NCBI GenBank assembly: GCA_026119935.1
Contig: JALRMH010000022.1
Location: 186,001 to 250,000, forward strand
DNA from: Endothia cerciana
Lineage: Eukaryota > Ascomycota > Sordariomycetes > Diaporthales > Cryphonectriaceae
Direction: 5' to 3'
Length of the DNA stretch: 64,000 nucleotides
In this document: piece by piece, positions 21,484 through 35,300 of the stretch
Layout of the letters: each line of letters begins with the position of its first letter
Numbering within the stretch: position 1 is the stretch's first letter
Notes under the pieces: model-generated
What the model saw: the letters and a program-made list of their open reading frames with translations, nothing else
The model's database searches: none
Told to the model about the DNA's origin: nothing
Made by a program: the position numbers and the translations under genes

Positions 21484-22279
21484 TTACAGCTCCGTTTGTG
21501 TCTCCTGCAGGGTCTCGTGTAGCCCATTAACCCAAGACTTTTGCATGAGGACACGCTCCTCTAGGGGTTCAAGCTTATGTCGGCAATTCTCAAACTCTTT
21601 CGCCTTGACCAGCTTGGAGTCCTCTTTGGTTAATCGGTGCTGCAGCATTGCCTTCTTCTGCCTCAGACGCAGGCTGCGCAGTGATTTTTCGGTCACAGGG
21701 ACATCCTAATCGATGAGCCAAAAGCATTCACAGCAGCAGGGGACACCTTCGCCATGCGGTCCATAAGTTCCGCCGGTGCAGTGCGTGTTCTCAACAGTAG
21801 ATATCATGGCAATGTCACGTTCGTCCCAAATATTCACAGCACCGTCATTTATACGACCGAGGAAATCCATGTTTATCACACCACCTCACGATAGTCAGGA
21901 GGGACAGGCCCATCTTACCGTCACGGGCCAGACGGTAGTCGTAGCGTTTGAAGGCCTCCATACTTGCTTTGACGTGCAGGAGATTATCAGAATCGAAATA
22001 TGCTAGGTCAAGGCCCCGGGGTGGGCCGTACCGGCTATCGCAAACCCGCTTCAGGTCATCCGGAGGTAGACGGAATCGAACCAGAAGTTCCACCCGGCAC
22101 CAGTCTGGAAGACGGTGCAGGTTTTCGATTATCTGAGGGATCTTGTTCGGCCCGTGTAATATTGATAAATTTGACCGGTGATACAAGAGAGGATTTATTG
22201 GTGATTGGTCGAGGCAAGCTTTGTCGACGTTTTCGAAGAGGAGATGTGGTCTCATGAAGGAGGTCGAGCTTCTATTCAT
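21484..22279 (-). pseudogene. Doubtful multi-exon locus, unknown product
   Basis: Two frames look coding-like but do not join cleanly. The first (22279-21845) has a helical, Leu/Arg-rich segment around NLHRLPDWCRVELLVRFRLP. It could splice at donor GGTAAGA to the acceptor 34 bases later, which would open a frame reading ...MDFLGRINDGAVNIWDERD... and on to a TAG near 21712. Immediately after this TAG, in the same frame, a 70-residue coiled-coil-like stretch (21696-21484, rich in Lys, Leu, Glu and Gln) runs to a natural stop. Either there are two unusually short introns (34 and about 42 nt, the second with a weak donor) or this is a decayed gene. No family is recognised. Confidence 0.3.
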
Positions 22280-23537
22280 ACTCGATGGTCTGCTGGGCTT
22301 TGGCCCTTAGCAGGACTGTGAGGAACGATAGGTGTGATTGGAATGCTTACATGGATCATCAAAGACTTCGTTCTAAGAGCCATGCTGGCAGGAAGAGTCT
22401 CCTGATACTTGTCATAACTTGAGTCACGAGGAGTGTGACTTCTTCAAGGATGCCATTCACCACCGGCGTTATGCCAGCTCATGGAAGACCACATCAAAAT
22501 AAAGGACCTAGGAGGTCTCACGCACTTTACAGACAGAACAGCAATATAAGGCTGCGGACTGAATTCATGACTATCTGATAGAGAAGCGTAAGCGGGTCTT
22601 AGCATAGCCCTGGACTATAACCAAGTTTGGTGCAAACCTTCCATAGAGACTGCACAAGCATCGAGGTGGCCAGGAGAAGTTGATGTGAACTCTCACATCA
22701 TGCATCTGGGATATACCTGTAATTATATACTTTGAGGCATGGTATTGAAACATCAGCTACAATGTCAAAATGGCTAGACTGGATACAACAATGCCTTCAA
22801 CATGAGATTGATGAACAATGGCCGGGCTGTGCGGCCAGTTGATGAGTTCTGCGGAATCAGAAAATTTTCAGCAATGAAAGATCAAAGGGAATGACACTGA
22901 AAGCAGGTCAGCATTGACAAGGTGCAGGAGAAGGCCGCAATACGAACGAGTACCGTCATATCACGACTCCTCTACACAGTGGATATTCGTCCTGCAATTC
23001 TTTGCTGTGTAACCATTGGCGGATCGGGCTGCGTCTTGACGGCGAAAGCTTGGGAGAAAAAATTAGATGTTATGGGCGAGGTTTGAAATGACAGCAACGA
23101 AGGCAGGCCCAAGAGTTTGCTCCGGGATACAGAAGAGAGTGATAGGCACCTGTCAGGCGTGCTAGGGTCTGTGAACAAGATTATTAGAAGGATCCGGGGG
23201 GGGGGGGGCGCAGGGAGGCATAACGCATAAGAGGTAGGAAAACAGCGGAACTCAAAGGAAGGCTCCATTGAAAGACAGCATTCGTGAAAAGGGTGGCCAG
23301 TAATCAAGAGTCTCGCGGTTCGGATCGCCTCGCCTTGTCCGTTTCGGGTCTCTGTTTCGTTGAGCTCGTCCATTTCAAGAATTAGAATCATGTGCTTTTG
23401 GGGCCCGGCTACATACCATGCAATGCATCAAATCATATCGAATGAAAACAGCATTCAACCCATTAACTCTCTTCAACCTCATAAACGCTCGTGAGGCCGC
23501 AGTGCTTTGAGGTATAGTACAACCCCCAAGAGCTCAT
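22280..23537. other. Intergenic region
   Basis: 1.26 kb with no supportable gene. It contains a run of about 12 G near 23197-23208 and ends in the 3' flank of GCN1. Confidence 0.5.
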
Positions 23538-26500
23538 CTAGTCCTTCCCAAAAACATCTCCACCAACATCAACCTTCCCCACACTCCAGATTTCCCTCTC
23601 ATCCTCGCGTTCGTCGCCACTCAACCCCAACGTACCCGCCACACCACCCTCAGCCTCTCTCCTCTCCCTAGCCTGGGATCCCAGCCTCAGCGCCACACGC
23701 TTAAAGTAATCGCCCATGCTCCTCTTGGTATTGGCAGGAAGAGCAGTGCCCACGTCACTAGCCATGAATTTGTCGAACACCTTGCTCTCCTCATCTGCGA
23801 CGTTGAAGATTGCTACGAATGCGGCTTCTGCTGCAAGCTTCACGGGAATGACCATGTCACGAACCGATGCGAAGATAGGCGATGCGAGGAGGCCGAGGTG
23901 GGGCCGGACCATGTCCATGTTTGCGCGGCACACGGTGCGCACCACTACGAGGGAGAGCCGGCGGGAGTCCACAGGCCCGCCGGGTGGGATAAGGCGAGCG
24001 AGAGTTTCGAAAATCGATTTGGTTGACTCGAAGGACTTCGGTGTGTCGATCAGGAGGTATTTGCCAGCTGCCAGGATGAAATTGTCCGCAATGAAAGGCT
24101 AGTAACAGGTTAGAAATCTGTCGTGTTAGGTGAGAGTTGTCGGGGGGGGGGGTGCTTACCTCCTTATGAGACATGCCCTGACACAATAATTCGGGCAACT
24201 CCTCAGCCAGCGAGCTGTCCAACAACGTCGAAGGAGCCTCTGCCAATACAGCATTAAGGGTTAATACTGATGTGTGACTGAAGTTCGTAGTCATGGCCCT
24301 GCTCTTCAGCAAATTAGTTGCCACCTCTGCCGGCACATTCTTTAGGAGAGCGCCAAAGAGCTTGGCATTGGTGTTAGTCATGTTGTCGTCACGCTCGTCT
24401 GTTTCCATGTCGATGAGACCCAGCACAGCTGTCCGAGACGACTCGCCCATGTTAGCGCCCGCCTTGCTGACGACCTCGTACAAAGCCTTGAGCATGGCAG
24501 TCTTGACACCGGGATCGGAGGTTTTAGAGCCGGTTACCAGCTCGGCAATGAGAGGGTCGACACGAGGCGTAAATTTGATCAAAGTACCCAAAGCTTTTGC
24601 AGCGCGTGTCCGTAGTAGGTCGCTCGAGGTGTCAGCCAGAGACTTGGCAAAGGTGCGTTGCAGTTGAGGCAAGAACGGCTTGACCGCAGTTGGCATCTTT
24701 TCCAGCAGGTTGTTGAGGGCGAGAAGGATAGCGGACTTGACATCCGTGGACCGTTCTGAGACGACACGGATCAGAGGGCCTGTGATCTGGGTAACGAAAG
24801 GCTTGAGAGAGGCCTCGCTTGTTCTGTCCACAATGTCTGATATGGCGAGAGCAGCTGTAGTGCGCTGCTCGGGTGTTCCGTTCATGAGACCCTGCAAGAA
24901 GATCGGCAGAATGGCATTGATACCCTTTGGCAATTCGAAGCCAGGCAAATTAGCGCCAGCGACGCCGACTTGGAGCAGAGTCTGTCTCGTGGATGAAACA
25001 AGTGCGTCCATCTCTTCCTTCCTAAGATTTTTGGTGAACTCGCTCAAAGCACCCCAAGCAGCCTTGACAACCTCGGTATCCCTGTCACCGAAGGAGATGA
25101 GTAGGGCACGGATGATGTCCTGGTTGTACCGAGAGTAGTCCACGTCTGTCTGCGCAAAGAAGTTGGCAAGATGCCGTCCTGTCGCAGCCCGCTTCCGGTG
25201 GTCCTCGTGCTTCATGAGCTGAAGGAGCACATTCATTGTCGTGTTCAGGCCATCAGACTCGTCAATTGACAAAATGACAGTGTCGAACGACTTGTCGAGG
25301 TCTTCACGCAGTTCATCATCGGTGGCATTAATAATGTTGTCCATGAGTGAGTTGATGATGCCAGGCAGGCGACGGTTCATAGCAGCGCCCGCAACCTTGG
25401 ACAGAGACGCTAATGCCTTCGCATTGAATGCGGAGATTGGAGGAGCGATGAGAGTCGGGATGAGGTTGGGCAGGATAATGTTGGATCGAGTTATCTCCGT
25501 GAGTAGTGTTAGGAGAGCCTGCAGTGCATTGTCCGCATTTTCATCAGACCGCAGCAGGTTGAGCAGATATGGCAACACTTGGTCGACGGCACGCTTGCCT
25601 AGGATCTGCTGTAGCGAGTCGAAGGCCTCGGCGGCAGCCTCTCTGACGCCCTCATCTGAGTCGGTCAGAGCGGTTCGAACAACCGAGATGAGAATCTTCT
25701 CGTGGTCCTCGAGAGCTTCTGGGGAGGCAGACGAAATGAGCTCTTTCAGAGCTAGGCATATACCCTGTCGGGCATCTGTGTCGGTAGAAGTCTGCAGGCC
25801 ATCTTCGAGAGTTGGCAAAAGACTCGCGAGAACACCGTCACCAGCCCTACGGATGAGCTCGCCCAGGGAGTTACTGGCAATGACACGGTGTTCCATGTTG
25901 GCGCTGCCGAGACGGCGAATAATGAGCTGAGTGAGAGTCGGCACCAGTTCCTTGAGAGTTCTTGGGCTGGATACCAGGGCCTTCCAGACGCTGATGGCTG
26001 CAGCACGAACGGAAGCGGCAGTATCATTGCGGCAGACGTAGAGTGCCGACAGGACCTTATTGCGCTTCTCTTCGCCAAGGGCTTCGCGCAGGGATGTACC
26101 AGCTTCTCTAATGGTCTCCTCCTCCATCTCCTCGACATCTTCCTTGCCAGTAATGCCAGTGAGATTGAAGAGCAGATCACCGACAAGCTCGACGGAGCTA
26201 AGACGAATTCTGTAGCTGTCATCCGCCAGACCACGCTCAAGCTCAGGCAGCAGAAGATCCACAGCCTTGGCAGCGAAGTTCTTGACAAGCAGACGACCAG
26301 CACGCAGGGCCGTCTCACGGATAGACTCCACATCGTCTGCAAGACCAGCCAAGATAGGTGGGATGATCTTGCCAAGGTAGTTGGCGAAGCTGTTTCCGAA
26401 GCACACAGGCAAGAAGATGAACAGTGACATGAAACCCTCGCGAATAGCAGGCTTGGAGGATTCAACGTTCTGGAGGATGGTAGGCAAGGTCTCCTCAAGA

Positions 26501-29500
26501 CGGGAGGTGCCCAGTCCTGCCAGGACTTCGGACAGTGCCTGTGCAGAACCAAGACGGTCGCCAGCGCCGGTGTCGGACTTGAGGGTCTGCATAAGTTGAG
26601 GAATAAGATCCGGCAAAGCATCTTCGCCCAGCTTCTCTACTAAGGAACCTAGTGCCCTCGAGGCAGTTGCTCGGGTGGTTGGCACAGGGTCGACCACAGC
26701 CACCTTTAGCCCAGCCACCAGCACAGGCAGGTGGGCAACAAGATCCTTCTTCTCGGTAAGATGTGCCAGGCTACCGATGACTTGAGATGCCTTGCGTTTC
26801 GTGTTGGACCTGTCGCCGAGACCGCGCTGCAAGATGCGGCTGACAAGGGCCAAAGATGGGGCGTCCAGGTAATGGACGAACTGAACTTTGATGAGAGAAT
26901 CTAGTGCCTCGTCGGTATACTTTGTGGGGTCGCTAAGGGCTTTGAGGAGGATATCGACCAGGCTCTTGACTTCCGGATTGTTGATGACCTCTCCAAACCT
27001 CTTCAGACTCTGCTTGGCGGCAGCACGAACCTCCTTGTGACTGTCATTGAGAACAGCAGTTAATGGTGGGATGATGTCCGGCAAACTCTGCGCCAGCTGT
27101 TGGGGATCAAGGTAAGCCATAGCACCTAGCAGATCGCAGGCTCCCTTCTTGCTTCGCCACTGGTCATCGTCCAGGCCGAACAGCAGAGTAGGCATAATCT
27201 TTTTGACACCATAAGAGCTGAGATGGGCAAAACAGGCCTTTGCTGCAGCTAAAGCTGCATCGCGAACGTTCGCATTGCCATCGCCAAAACCAGCTAGCAG
27301 CTGTGGCACGATTTGGATGACATAAGGCTCGAATAGTCGCCCAAGCATGGCTGAGAAGAGCTCGTAAGCCAAAAGGGCACCTTCCCTCTGGTTGACCTCT
27401 TTCTTGTTCTCATTTGCGCCCTTTAGAGTGCTCATAATGCGGTAGTCCTTCAGAGACGTGATCCCGCGACCAAGCACCAGACCGGCAAGACCATAGGCCG
27501 CGCCACGCTGCTCCGCATACTTCTTAGATGTAAGAAGGGTCTCTGTGACCTGGTCAAAGTATTTGGATGACTTGTCGCCGCAGGTTCGAACAAGAGGTGG
27601 CAGACATTCAGCCACGGCGTACTGAACAGTTTCGGACGGCGTGCTGAGTGTGACCAGAAGCCTATCGATGACGGCAGAGATCTTGGCGTCACCTGGCTTC
27701 AGGTGACGAGCCAGCGTACCATACATAATGATCACTGCCTCGTTTACGCGATCGCCAAAGTCCGAGCCCTTGTCCGGCGCCTCGAGCGTTCGCTCGAATG
27801 CCTGCATCAGCTTATCCAAGATGACCTTCCCGTGGACAGCGATGGCGCTGTTCGCTGCTTCCAGCATCTCGCCTCTCACAGTGTCATTCCTGTCACCCAG
27901 AGGACCTGACTCGATGAGGAAAGTGAAAAAGTCATCAAGCTGAGACTTCTCGAGATACGGTGCAAGCTCTTTGAAGGCGAAAGCAGTGCCATGTCTGGCT
28001 TCCCATGGGTCGGACAGGTCCATCTTCTTCGGCATTCCAAAGGTATCGAGCTCCTGCTTCCTCTCCTTGACAAGCTCTGCGTAGGATCCCCTCAGTCTCT
28101 CAAGGACATCCTGCATTGTCGACATATGTAAGCTCACCGCCGCGGCGAGTGATCTTGCCGCAGCGCGGCGCAACTGCACGTCCTTGCTCTCCACGAAGGC
28201 AAGTATCTTCAACGGAACATCAGCCGAGACCTTGAACTCACTCTCCTGCCAGATTTCTTGGCCGAGTTCCACATTCTCATCGACATCGTCGTGACATGCA
28301 AGCCATATCTCTTGCGAGAAGCCAAATTCGCTCATGTCGACTTCAGCACTGATAGATTGTAGGACCGTGGTCTTGACAGATGTCTGCGGCACGATGGCCC
28401 CTCGGGCAAGAACATCTATCTCCTCGTGGCTGATGTTTGGCGCAATGCAGCGCACAAGGTCTGCAAAACAGTCCTTTGCGATCTTGTAGTGCTGAGCATA
28501 TTGCTGCATCGCGAAAATGAGCACAGACAAGAGCTCGGATCGTGGAATTGTCTCGTCCTCGCAGACGCTGGTATGGAATGACAAGAATTCGATTGCCAGC
28601 ACCAGCTGTGCATCGCGATCATCTGGTGTTTCTCCGAATCCACCTTTACGGATGACAAAGAGGATCAATGGTAGTATGTAGATGAGCGAGACGGTATCAA
28701 AAGGCCGCTGCTCTCCCGCAAAGCGCAAACGGAACAGGACACGGGTCACGAGGTCCTCGAATGGCTCTTGCTGCAGGTTTTCGGGGAGGCTTGAAACCTC
28801 GTGTGCTCTCAGTGTTGCTATCCCGACGAAAGGCCGCATAGGTCCCAGCCGGTCTGAAATTCGATCAGCTAAAGCGATATAGGCCTGGGGACCGGCGTCT
28901 CCTGTTATCAAGCTTGCCCCGGCGTCGAGAGCATCCAGCAGTGAGTTGACAGCAGTGCTCATCCATAGGGACGCGTCGGTCGGCGGGCCGGTGGCCAGAC
29001 TGCGAACAACACCAATGCCTCTCAACAGATGGGCTGCGACGCGTTGCACCCTGTGTCGTATCTCGGACTCCTTCTTCAATTGGGTATTCACCTTTGCCGT
29101 CTCATCTGCCGTTAGCTTCTTTTGCGCCCCCTTCTTCGCTGCTAGCTGGGCCCTCAGTTCCTCTTCCCACTTTAGAGTATCGTAGTCTTTGACGTTCTTG
29201 TTGGGGACCACGTTTTCCTTCTTGGCGAGGACATCAACGAATGCTGTCCCCTCTGGCGTCCGGAATATCGCCGCTTCCAGTGGCCCGATGTCCTGCAGCT
29301 TTTCGACATCGAGATCTGTTCGGATGAGTACTTCTATCCGCTGGGTCATTGTTTCTGGTGCGACGAAAGCAAGCTCTGCTGCAGCATCATACGCAGCTTC
29401 TTTGACGGGGGTCTGAGGGATGATATGTAAATATGGGAGTTTGGCGGACCGAGAACTTGAGACTTACTGGTTGTGAGAATTCTGAGCGTTGAACAACTTC

Positions 29501-31760
29501 GTTGAGCAAGACCTCTTCATACTTCTTTGCCAGTTCGCCCGGATCTAAGCTGAGCCGCAGGCACAGATCGATCCACACAGTACGAGGTATCAGCCGTGGT
29601 CTTGCAAGAACAAGCAAGGAGCACATTTGCTGTTCAAGCTGTGCTGTATCTGGTTCCTGGCCGGCCTTCTCAAAATCCTCAGATGTCAGACATATCGCCC
29701 TGAGAGCGGCTTGCAAGTTGCCGTTATCGACCTTAGCCAGTACCGGTGCGCTCTCCTTGTCGCCACTGTTCGCGGCTTTGATCCAGTCCCATATACCAGG
29801 GATAACGATGTTCGACATCTTCTCAGTGTTGTTCAGATAGACCCTGCTCAGAGCGTCTGCGGACTCTTTTTGGAGTCTCGTTGTTAAAGATGGAGTGCAA
29901 ATGAGGTATAAGAAGGCGTGCACCCAAGCGGAATTGATATTTGATTCTGCATCTTCGGGTAAGGACGGCGCGACAGCAGACAGAGCTCTGGAGAGCCACC
30001 GCGCATCATCAGCAGAGGTGACCTTGGTGTAGACACGTGGGTTGAGGAGGAAAGATGGCTTGGGTTCTAGCTCCAAGCACTGTTTCGAGATGGAAAATTG
30101 CTTGAGCAAAGAGCTGAGCTTCTCGTTACTTTCGTTCTTGAGAAGAGGCGGCGCGACAGCGCATACAACAAAGGCTGTGGATATGGTACCATCCTGGGAT
30201 GACTTGAGAGGGTTCTTCAGGACGTCGTTGTAGGTTGTAAATAGGGGAGGTAGGACAGATTCGGCGAATTTGACGAACACTGGTGTCCGAGTACCGTCAG
30301 ATGCAAAAGAATTTAGAACATCCCCTGTGCTCAGCACCCAGATGCGCCGAGATGGCAGCTTCTTGTCGGCGAGACCTTTTGCATATGTATCAGTCACAGT
30401 CTTGGGTATCTCGGTATCACCGGTCAAGAGAACCTTGACGGATTTGCTCAAGACAGAAGTTTCCGCAGCGAGTGCAGCCTCATTGCCTTCCTTGCCGATA
30501 GGGGTCGGCAACCCTGCAACGATCTTGGCAGCAATGGCCCCAGACATAGGCACTGCTGACAGCATCTCACAATGAAGGACCCTGTGGTCAGGCGAAGCCA
30601 ATTTCCCACCCTTCAATGGAGTCACGAGCTCGTCCGCGACCTTTTCCATGAGAACCAGATGCTGACACCTCTCTGCCAGGACATGGAAGGCCGTGACGGC
30701 CCCCGATCGAATGACAGCATTTGATGACTTGATGTTAGAAAGTAGAGACTTGAGTAGGTGCCCTTGCAGGGCCTTGGACAGATCCCAATCCTTGGGCAGG
30801 CTCTTGACCAGGGGCGTAATGAGGTCGTTCAACACAATCTCGGGCGCACGCAAGAGGCCCTTCTCCAAGGGCGTCACAATTTCCTTCTCGAACTCCTCGG
30901 GCGTCACGAATGAAGAGAAGAAGTCGCCAAGACCCGCTGCCAGGTGTTTTGGTACTGGCGTCTTGGAGCCTATGATCTCTCGAACGTAGAAGCTGAAATA
31001 ATGCAGTTTCTGCTTTTCCAAGATCGGTTTTGACTCGGGTTTTCTCGAGCACACACCGGCAATCACGCCGAGCATGATGGCGTTCTTGAGGCAGGACTGC
31101 GCAGCCTTGGCAGATAGCGCATGCACAGCATCGGCAATCGCCTTCTCCCTGCTCTCCGGCACAGATATCAGCTTCCGGAAGCCACGACGGGCAGACACGA
31201 GAGCCGAGTGCGCCACGCCGGGTTTTGATGCCGCCGAGCAACATCTGTCCAGGGTATCAGCCGTTGCCGTTATTATGTCCTTGCCGAACTTTTCCCAATG
31301 TGGAGTTCCGGCCAGATTCTGCATCAATAAACTGGACCACTCGAGGAGGACGAAGGCATTGGAGGCGGCGATGCTCGGTTTGGGGGCTTCTTCGCGGATG
31401 GCGGCCACAAGAGGCGTCAGAAGATCGGCGTCGCCCTCCTTGCAGATTGATATCAGACATCGCTGCACAGCCAATCGTGAGTCTCGGTCGCCGTAGAAGG
31501 AGTGAGTCCAGAAGAGGAGCTTGAGAAGCTGTAGTTGGATCTGCTTGTCAAGAGCTATACGAGCAACGATAGGTTAGTAAGAGGTCCATCACTTGAGCCA
31601 GCAGAGCCGCACGGGACGGCATACCCTTCTGAGAGATCTTGTCATCCACCGTTCGAAGCTGCAAAATCCTGGAGGAGGTCGACGAGGACGTCAAGGCGGC
31701 CTTGGTAGCCTTGAGATCGAGAGCCGGCGCGGCGCCGTTGGTTTCGGCGTGTTCAGTCAT
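23538..31760 (-). CDS. gcn1: eIF2-alpha kinase activator GCN1
   Basis: Giant HEAT-repeat scaffold that binds stalled or colliding ribosomes and activates the kinase GCN2 on amino-acid starvation. Exons 31760-31625, 31554-29468, 29412-24160 and 24098-23538 give 2678 residues, almost the length of the yeast protein. Introns are 70, 55 and 61 nt, all GT-AG. HEAT repeats run through nearly the whole chain. The central region (roughly residues 1400-1850) has the eEF3-like pattern, e.g. RGAAYGLAGLVLGRGI, KKGACDLLGAMAYLDPQQLAQSLPDIIPPL and AAAKQSLKRFGEVINNPE. The region around NMEHRVIASNSLGELIRRAGDGVLASLLP lies in the part that corresponds to the GCN2 RWD-binding segment. The C-terminal end is short and acidic. 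The third intron contains a G/C homopolymer (plus-strand 24141-24152). The start shares a 634-bp divergent region with the helicase gene. Confidence 0.95.
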
Positions 31761-32394
31761 GCTGGCGAGTGAGGCACGGAATTTGCATGTCGGAATTGTT
31801 TTGAAGGGAAAGATAAAACAAGACAAGAAAACAAGAAACAGCCCTCTATATCTGAAGGGTATCACGCGTCGCTCTAGATCTCCCAATTGCTCCTGCGCTC
31901 TCTTTGCTGCTGTGGAGTGGAGGATGGGGGCACCTGTGTCTGTGTCTGTGTCTGTTTCTGCTTTTGCGTCTTCTCTTTGAGGCTCGCCGTAAGACTCAGT
32001 CGCAGATGGTGGGGTCCTTTCCCAAAGCCGAAGGCGGTCAGGTGTTTTGTGCCCTTTTCGCGGGGTCAGGGATCATTGAACTGCTCATTTTATTATGGAG
32101 CTTTGATCCTTGCTGACCTGCATCAAGTCATTACTGCACGCTCTAGTACTGTTCATTCCTCCGCTGCAAGGGCCCTTTCTCTTCCATCAGCGTCATTCTA
32201 CCGACCTTCACCACCCAAACACTTTCGCTGGGTGGCGGCTGTTCTCTGGCCTCGGCTTTGCCATCTCCCACGCGTTCTATTAGCCCTCATCAGTTTCATT
32301 TCTCCCTTCTCGGCCATTCTCTGCCAGGACCGTCCGGATCACGAGCCGCTCCTTTCGCTACTGTCATTATCGTCATCATAGCTTGTCATCGACT
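31761..32394. promoter_or_regulatory. Bidirectional promoter, GCN1 / DEAH helicase
   Basis: 634 bases separate the two divergent ATGs. It contains a (TGTGTC)n-like stretch at 31931-31955 and pyrimidine-rich tracts before the helicase start. No coding sequence is supported. Co-regulation is inferred from the arrangement only. Confidence 0.5.
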
Positions 32395-35300
32395 ATGGCG
32401 GGCAACAAGAAAAAGAAGTCGAAGCCCGCCGCCAACCCTGCGCGAGGATACGCCACAACATCAGTCGTCTCCAAGGCAAGGGTCGAGCCGGCAGACGTTG
32501 CCACTGCCCCTTCCACAAAGACGTCCGAAGCTACCAAGTCGAACGCCCCACCGCCCCAAACCTCCAACGATTACGGCAAGACTGCGAGCACTGCCGAGAA
32601 GAAGAAGGAATTGACTCCTGAAGAATTCGAGGCCCAACTCGAAGAGTCAGAGCTACAGATGCTAGTTGAAAAACACGCACAAAAGACCAAGCGAGATGCA
32701 CAGCGCCAGAAGCAGCGACTCGACACGGAGAGACGGCTGCTGCGGGGCCAAGCAGAGTCTCTCAATGCGAAGAAGTGGCTGCCCACGGAGTTGATGGATC
32801 ACATTTTAGACCTGATACAGGCAGAGGGTCGATTCGCCGCTTCAAGCACGGTATCTGAGGGGGCGACAGGCGGAAAGATGCTGTCCGAGGAGGATTTAAC
32901 GATAAAATTGTGGACGTTGCAACAAACCCTGCAAGGCACGGGGTTCCCAGAGGAGAAGGTGCAGGGTGCTCTGCAGTTTGTCTTGGATATATCCACCAAC
33001 GTTACTGGAAGCAATAAGGAATCGATCTGGGGCCTCGACGAGGCATTAGACTGGCTTGCAAGAGAATGCCCAGCGAACGAGCTGCCAGACTATGACAAGC
33101 GAGGCAGGCAGGGACAGACGCCCGCCGATACCCCTCTGCCCTCCGGAGCGACTACACCACTGCTCATGGAGCCAGAAGCACTGCAAAAATCCAGGTCGAG
33201 AAAAAAGAACGGAAATACGGCCGGACGATCTTCTGGCACAACTACGCCACGTCGCCAGATTGTCACGTATGACAGCGATATAGAGCCCGATGATCTTATA
33301 CCCGCATACCTGGAGACAAAGACGAAGCTGTTTTCGATACAGCGGCCACAGCGAGATAGCCTACGAAAGGGTCACAAGTCTGGCCAGCAGCTTCAGCCGC
33401 CATCAGCAGCCGGAGACCCAGCTGGCGACCCAGAGACGCTCAGACTCCTAGCCAAATTAGACAGGATTGAGAAAGATCCTCTTTTTGATGCCGGCCTAGC
33501 GCAGATGCAGTGGGAGCCCAAGAGGATCGCCCTCGAGAGAGATTTTGCGGAGAACAAGAGGCTCAGGGCCGAGGCGGAATCCTCTTCAAAGGCGGCCGAG
33601 GAAGCACCGACAAAAGAGATCGAAGGTGCTGTATCCGACAATGAAGATGAAGATGATGACGAAATTGCAAAAGAGGCGAAGCGAATGGCGACAGAGATCT
33701 TGGCAGAGAACGATGACGAAGAGGACCAGGCACTTGCAGACCTGTTCGCAGCTTTGCCCACCAACGAGGTTGATGCTTATGGCAAGACCAGCACTGTTAT
33801 GAATAACAGCGATGGAACTAAAGTCACGATCAGAGATTTTGGCAGGCTGACAGGTGTCACCCCGATGAGGGTTTTGGAAGAGGCCTGCCGGTCTAGGGAC
33901 TCGTCTGTCAAGCTGGCCTACATGAAGGTCTCCGAGACGGCATTTGCTCACAGGCACCTCCTCAGCATTTCTTGGGCGAAATCTCAGGATCCTCTATCCG
34001 AACAGAGCGTTGCTGGGGTGGAGGTCGCCTCGTCGCCTACTAAATTCGTGTTTAAAATGGTCGAGATCGCGACCCCTGACGACAAGCAATCCGAGGCCTT
34101 CATTGCAACGACTGCATTGTTCCTTGTTTTCGGCTCGTCTGGGAAGGATGAGAAGGTCTCTCTACGATTGCCGCCTCAGTTCCGTGATCTTTGGGCCGAA
34201 TATGCAGAGGCCAAGAAGAACGAAGTCGATGCGCAGGATCGCGCTGCCATCAAGGAGCTACGAGCTTTGGTTCGCCAACGACGCGATCAGGAAGAGGAGG
34301 ACGGTGTCCTCCTGCAGGGAGCGTTTCGCGGCCGAAACAACGGCCGCAATGGGGCCGAGGCCTCTGACACCTTGGCTGAAAAGCGGGTGTCGGGTGGTCC
34401 GGAGTACTATCAAGGCATCTGGCAGAAGAAGGCGAGCTCACCAAAATATCAGAACATGCTGCAGTCCCGCATGCAGTTGCCCATGTGGAATTTTCGACAA
34501 GAAGTTGTCGATACTGTCGAGCGAGAGCAGGTCATCATCATTTGTGGAGAAACGGGTTGCGGCAAATCAACCCAGGTGCCCTCCTTCCTGCTTGAACATC
34601 AGCTGTCTCAAGGCAAGCCATGCAAGGTGTATTGCACCGAGCCCCGACGTATTTCGGCTATATCTCTTGCTCGGCGTGTGAGCGAAGAACTCGGTGAAGG
34701 CAAAGGCGACATTGGCACGCCCCGGTCCTTAGTGGGATATTCCATTAGACTGGAAGCGAACACTTCGAAGGAGTCGCGACTGATCTATGCGACGACCGGT
34801 ATTGTCATGAGAATGCTCGAGGGCTCGAATGAGCTGCGGGAGATCACCCACTTGGTGCTTGATGAAGTTCACGAGCGGTCCATTGAAAGCGACTTCCTCC
34901 TCATCGTCCTCAAGAAATTGTTGACAAGGAGGAAAGACCTCAAAGTGGTCCTGATGTCAGCGACGGTGGATGCCGAGCGGTTCTCAAAATATTTCGGTGG
35001 GGCTCAGGTGCTCAACGTGCCTGGACGGACGTTCCCCGTCAGGGTCAATTACCTAGAGGATGCTGTCGAGTTGACCGGCTACACTGTTGATAAGCGAATC
35101 AAGGAAAGGGTCGTTGATCTCGATGACGATGAGCTTGACATCACGGAACCCGACAGCTCTCTCAAGCCTGAACTTCTGAAGACACTTCAGCAATACTCTC
35201 CTCGTACCCGCAACACCCTGTCCCAACTCAGCGAACACGAGATCGACTTCGATCTCATAGTTCAACTTATTTCACGAATTGCGGTGGACCCCTCTTACCT

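Noticed and set aside
23192..23210. G-run near 23200 as a telomere- or G4-type regulatory element
   Set aside because: A single homopolymer without repeated G-tracts; similar runs occur in introns elsewhere in the window and look like ordinary slippage products.
25241..26427. Frames of 179-229 codons antisense to GCN1
   Set aside because: Shadows of the long GCN1 exon.
33944..34681. 245-codon frame inside the helicase gene
   Set aside because: Same-strand shadow in another frame; Ser/Arg-rich without a motif.
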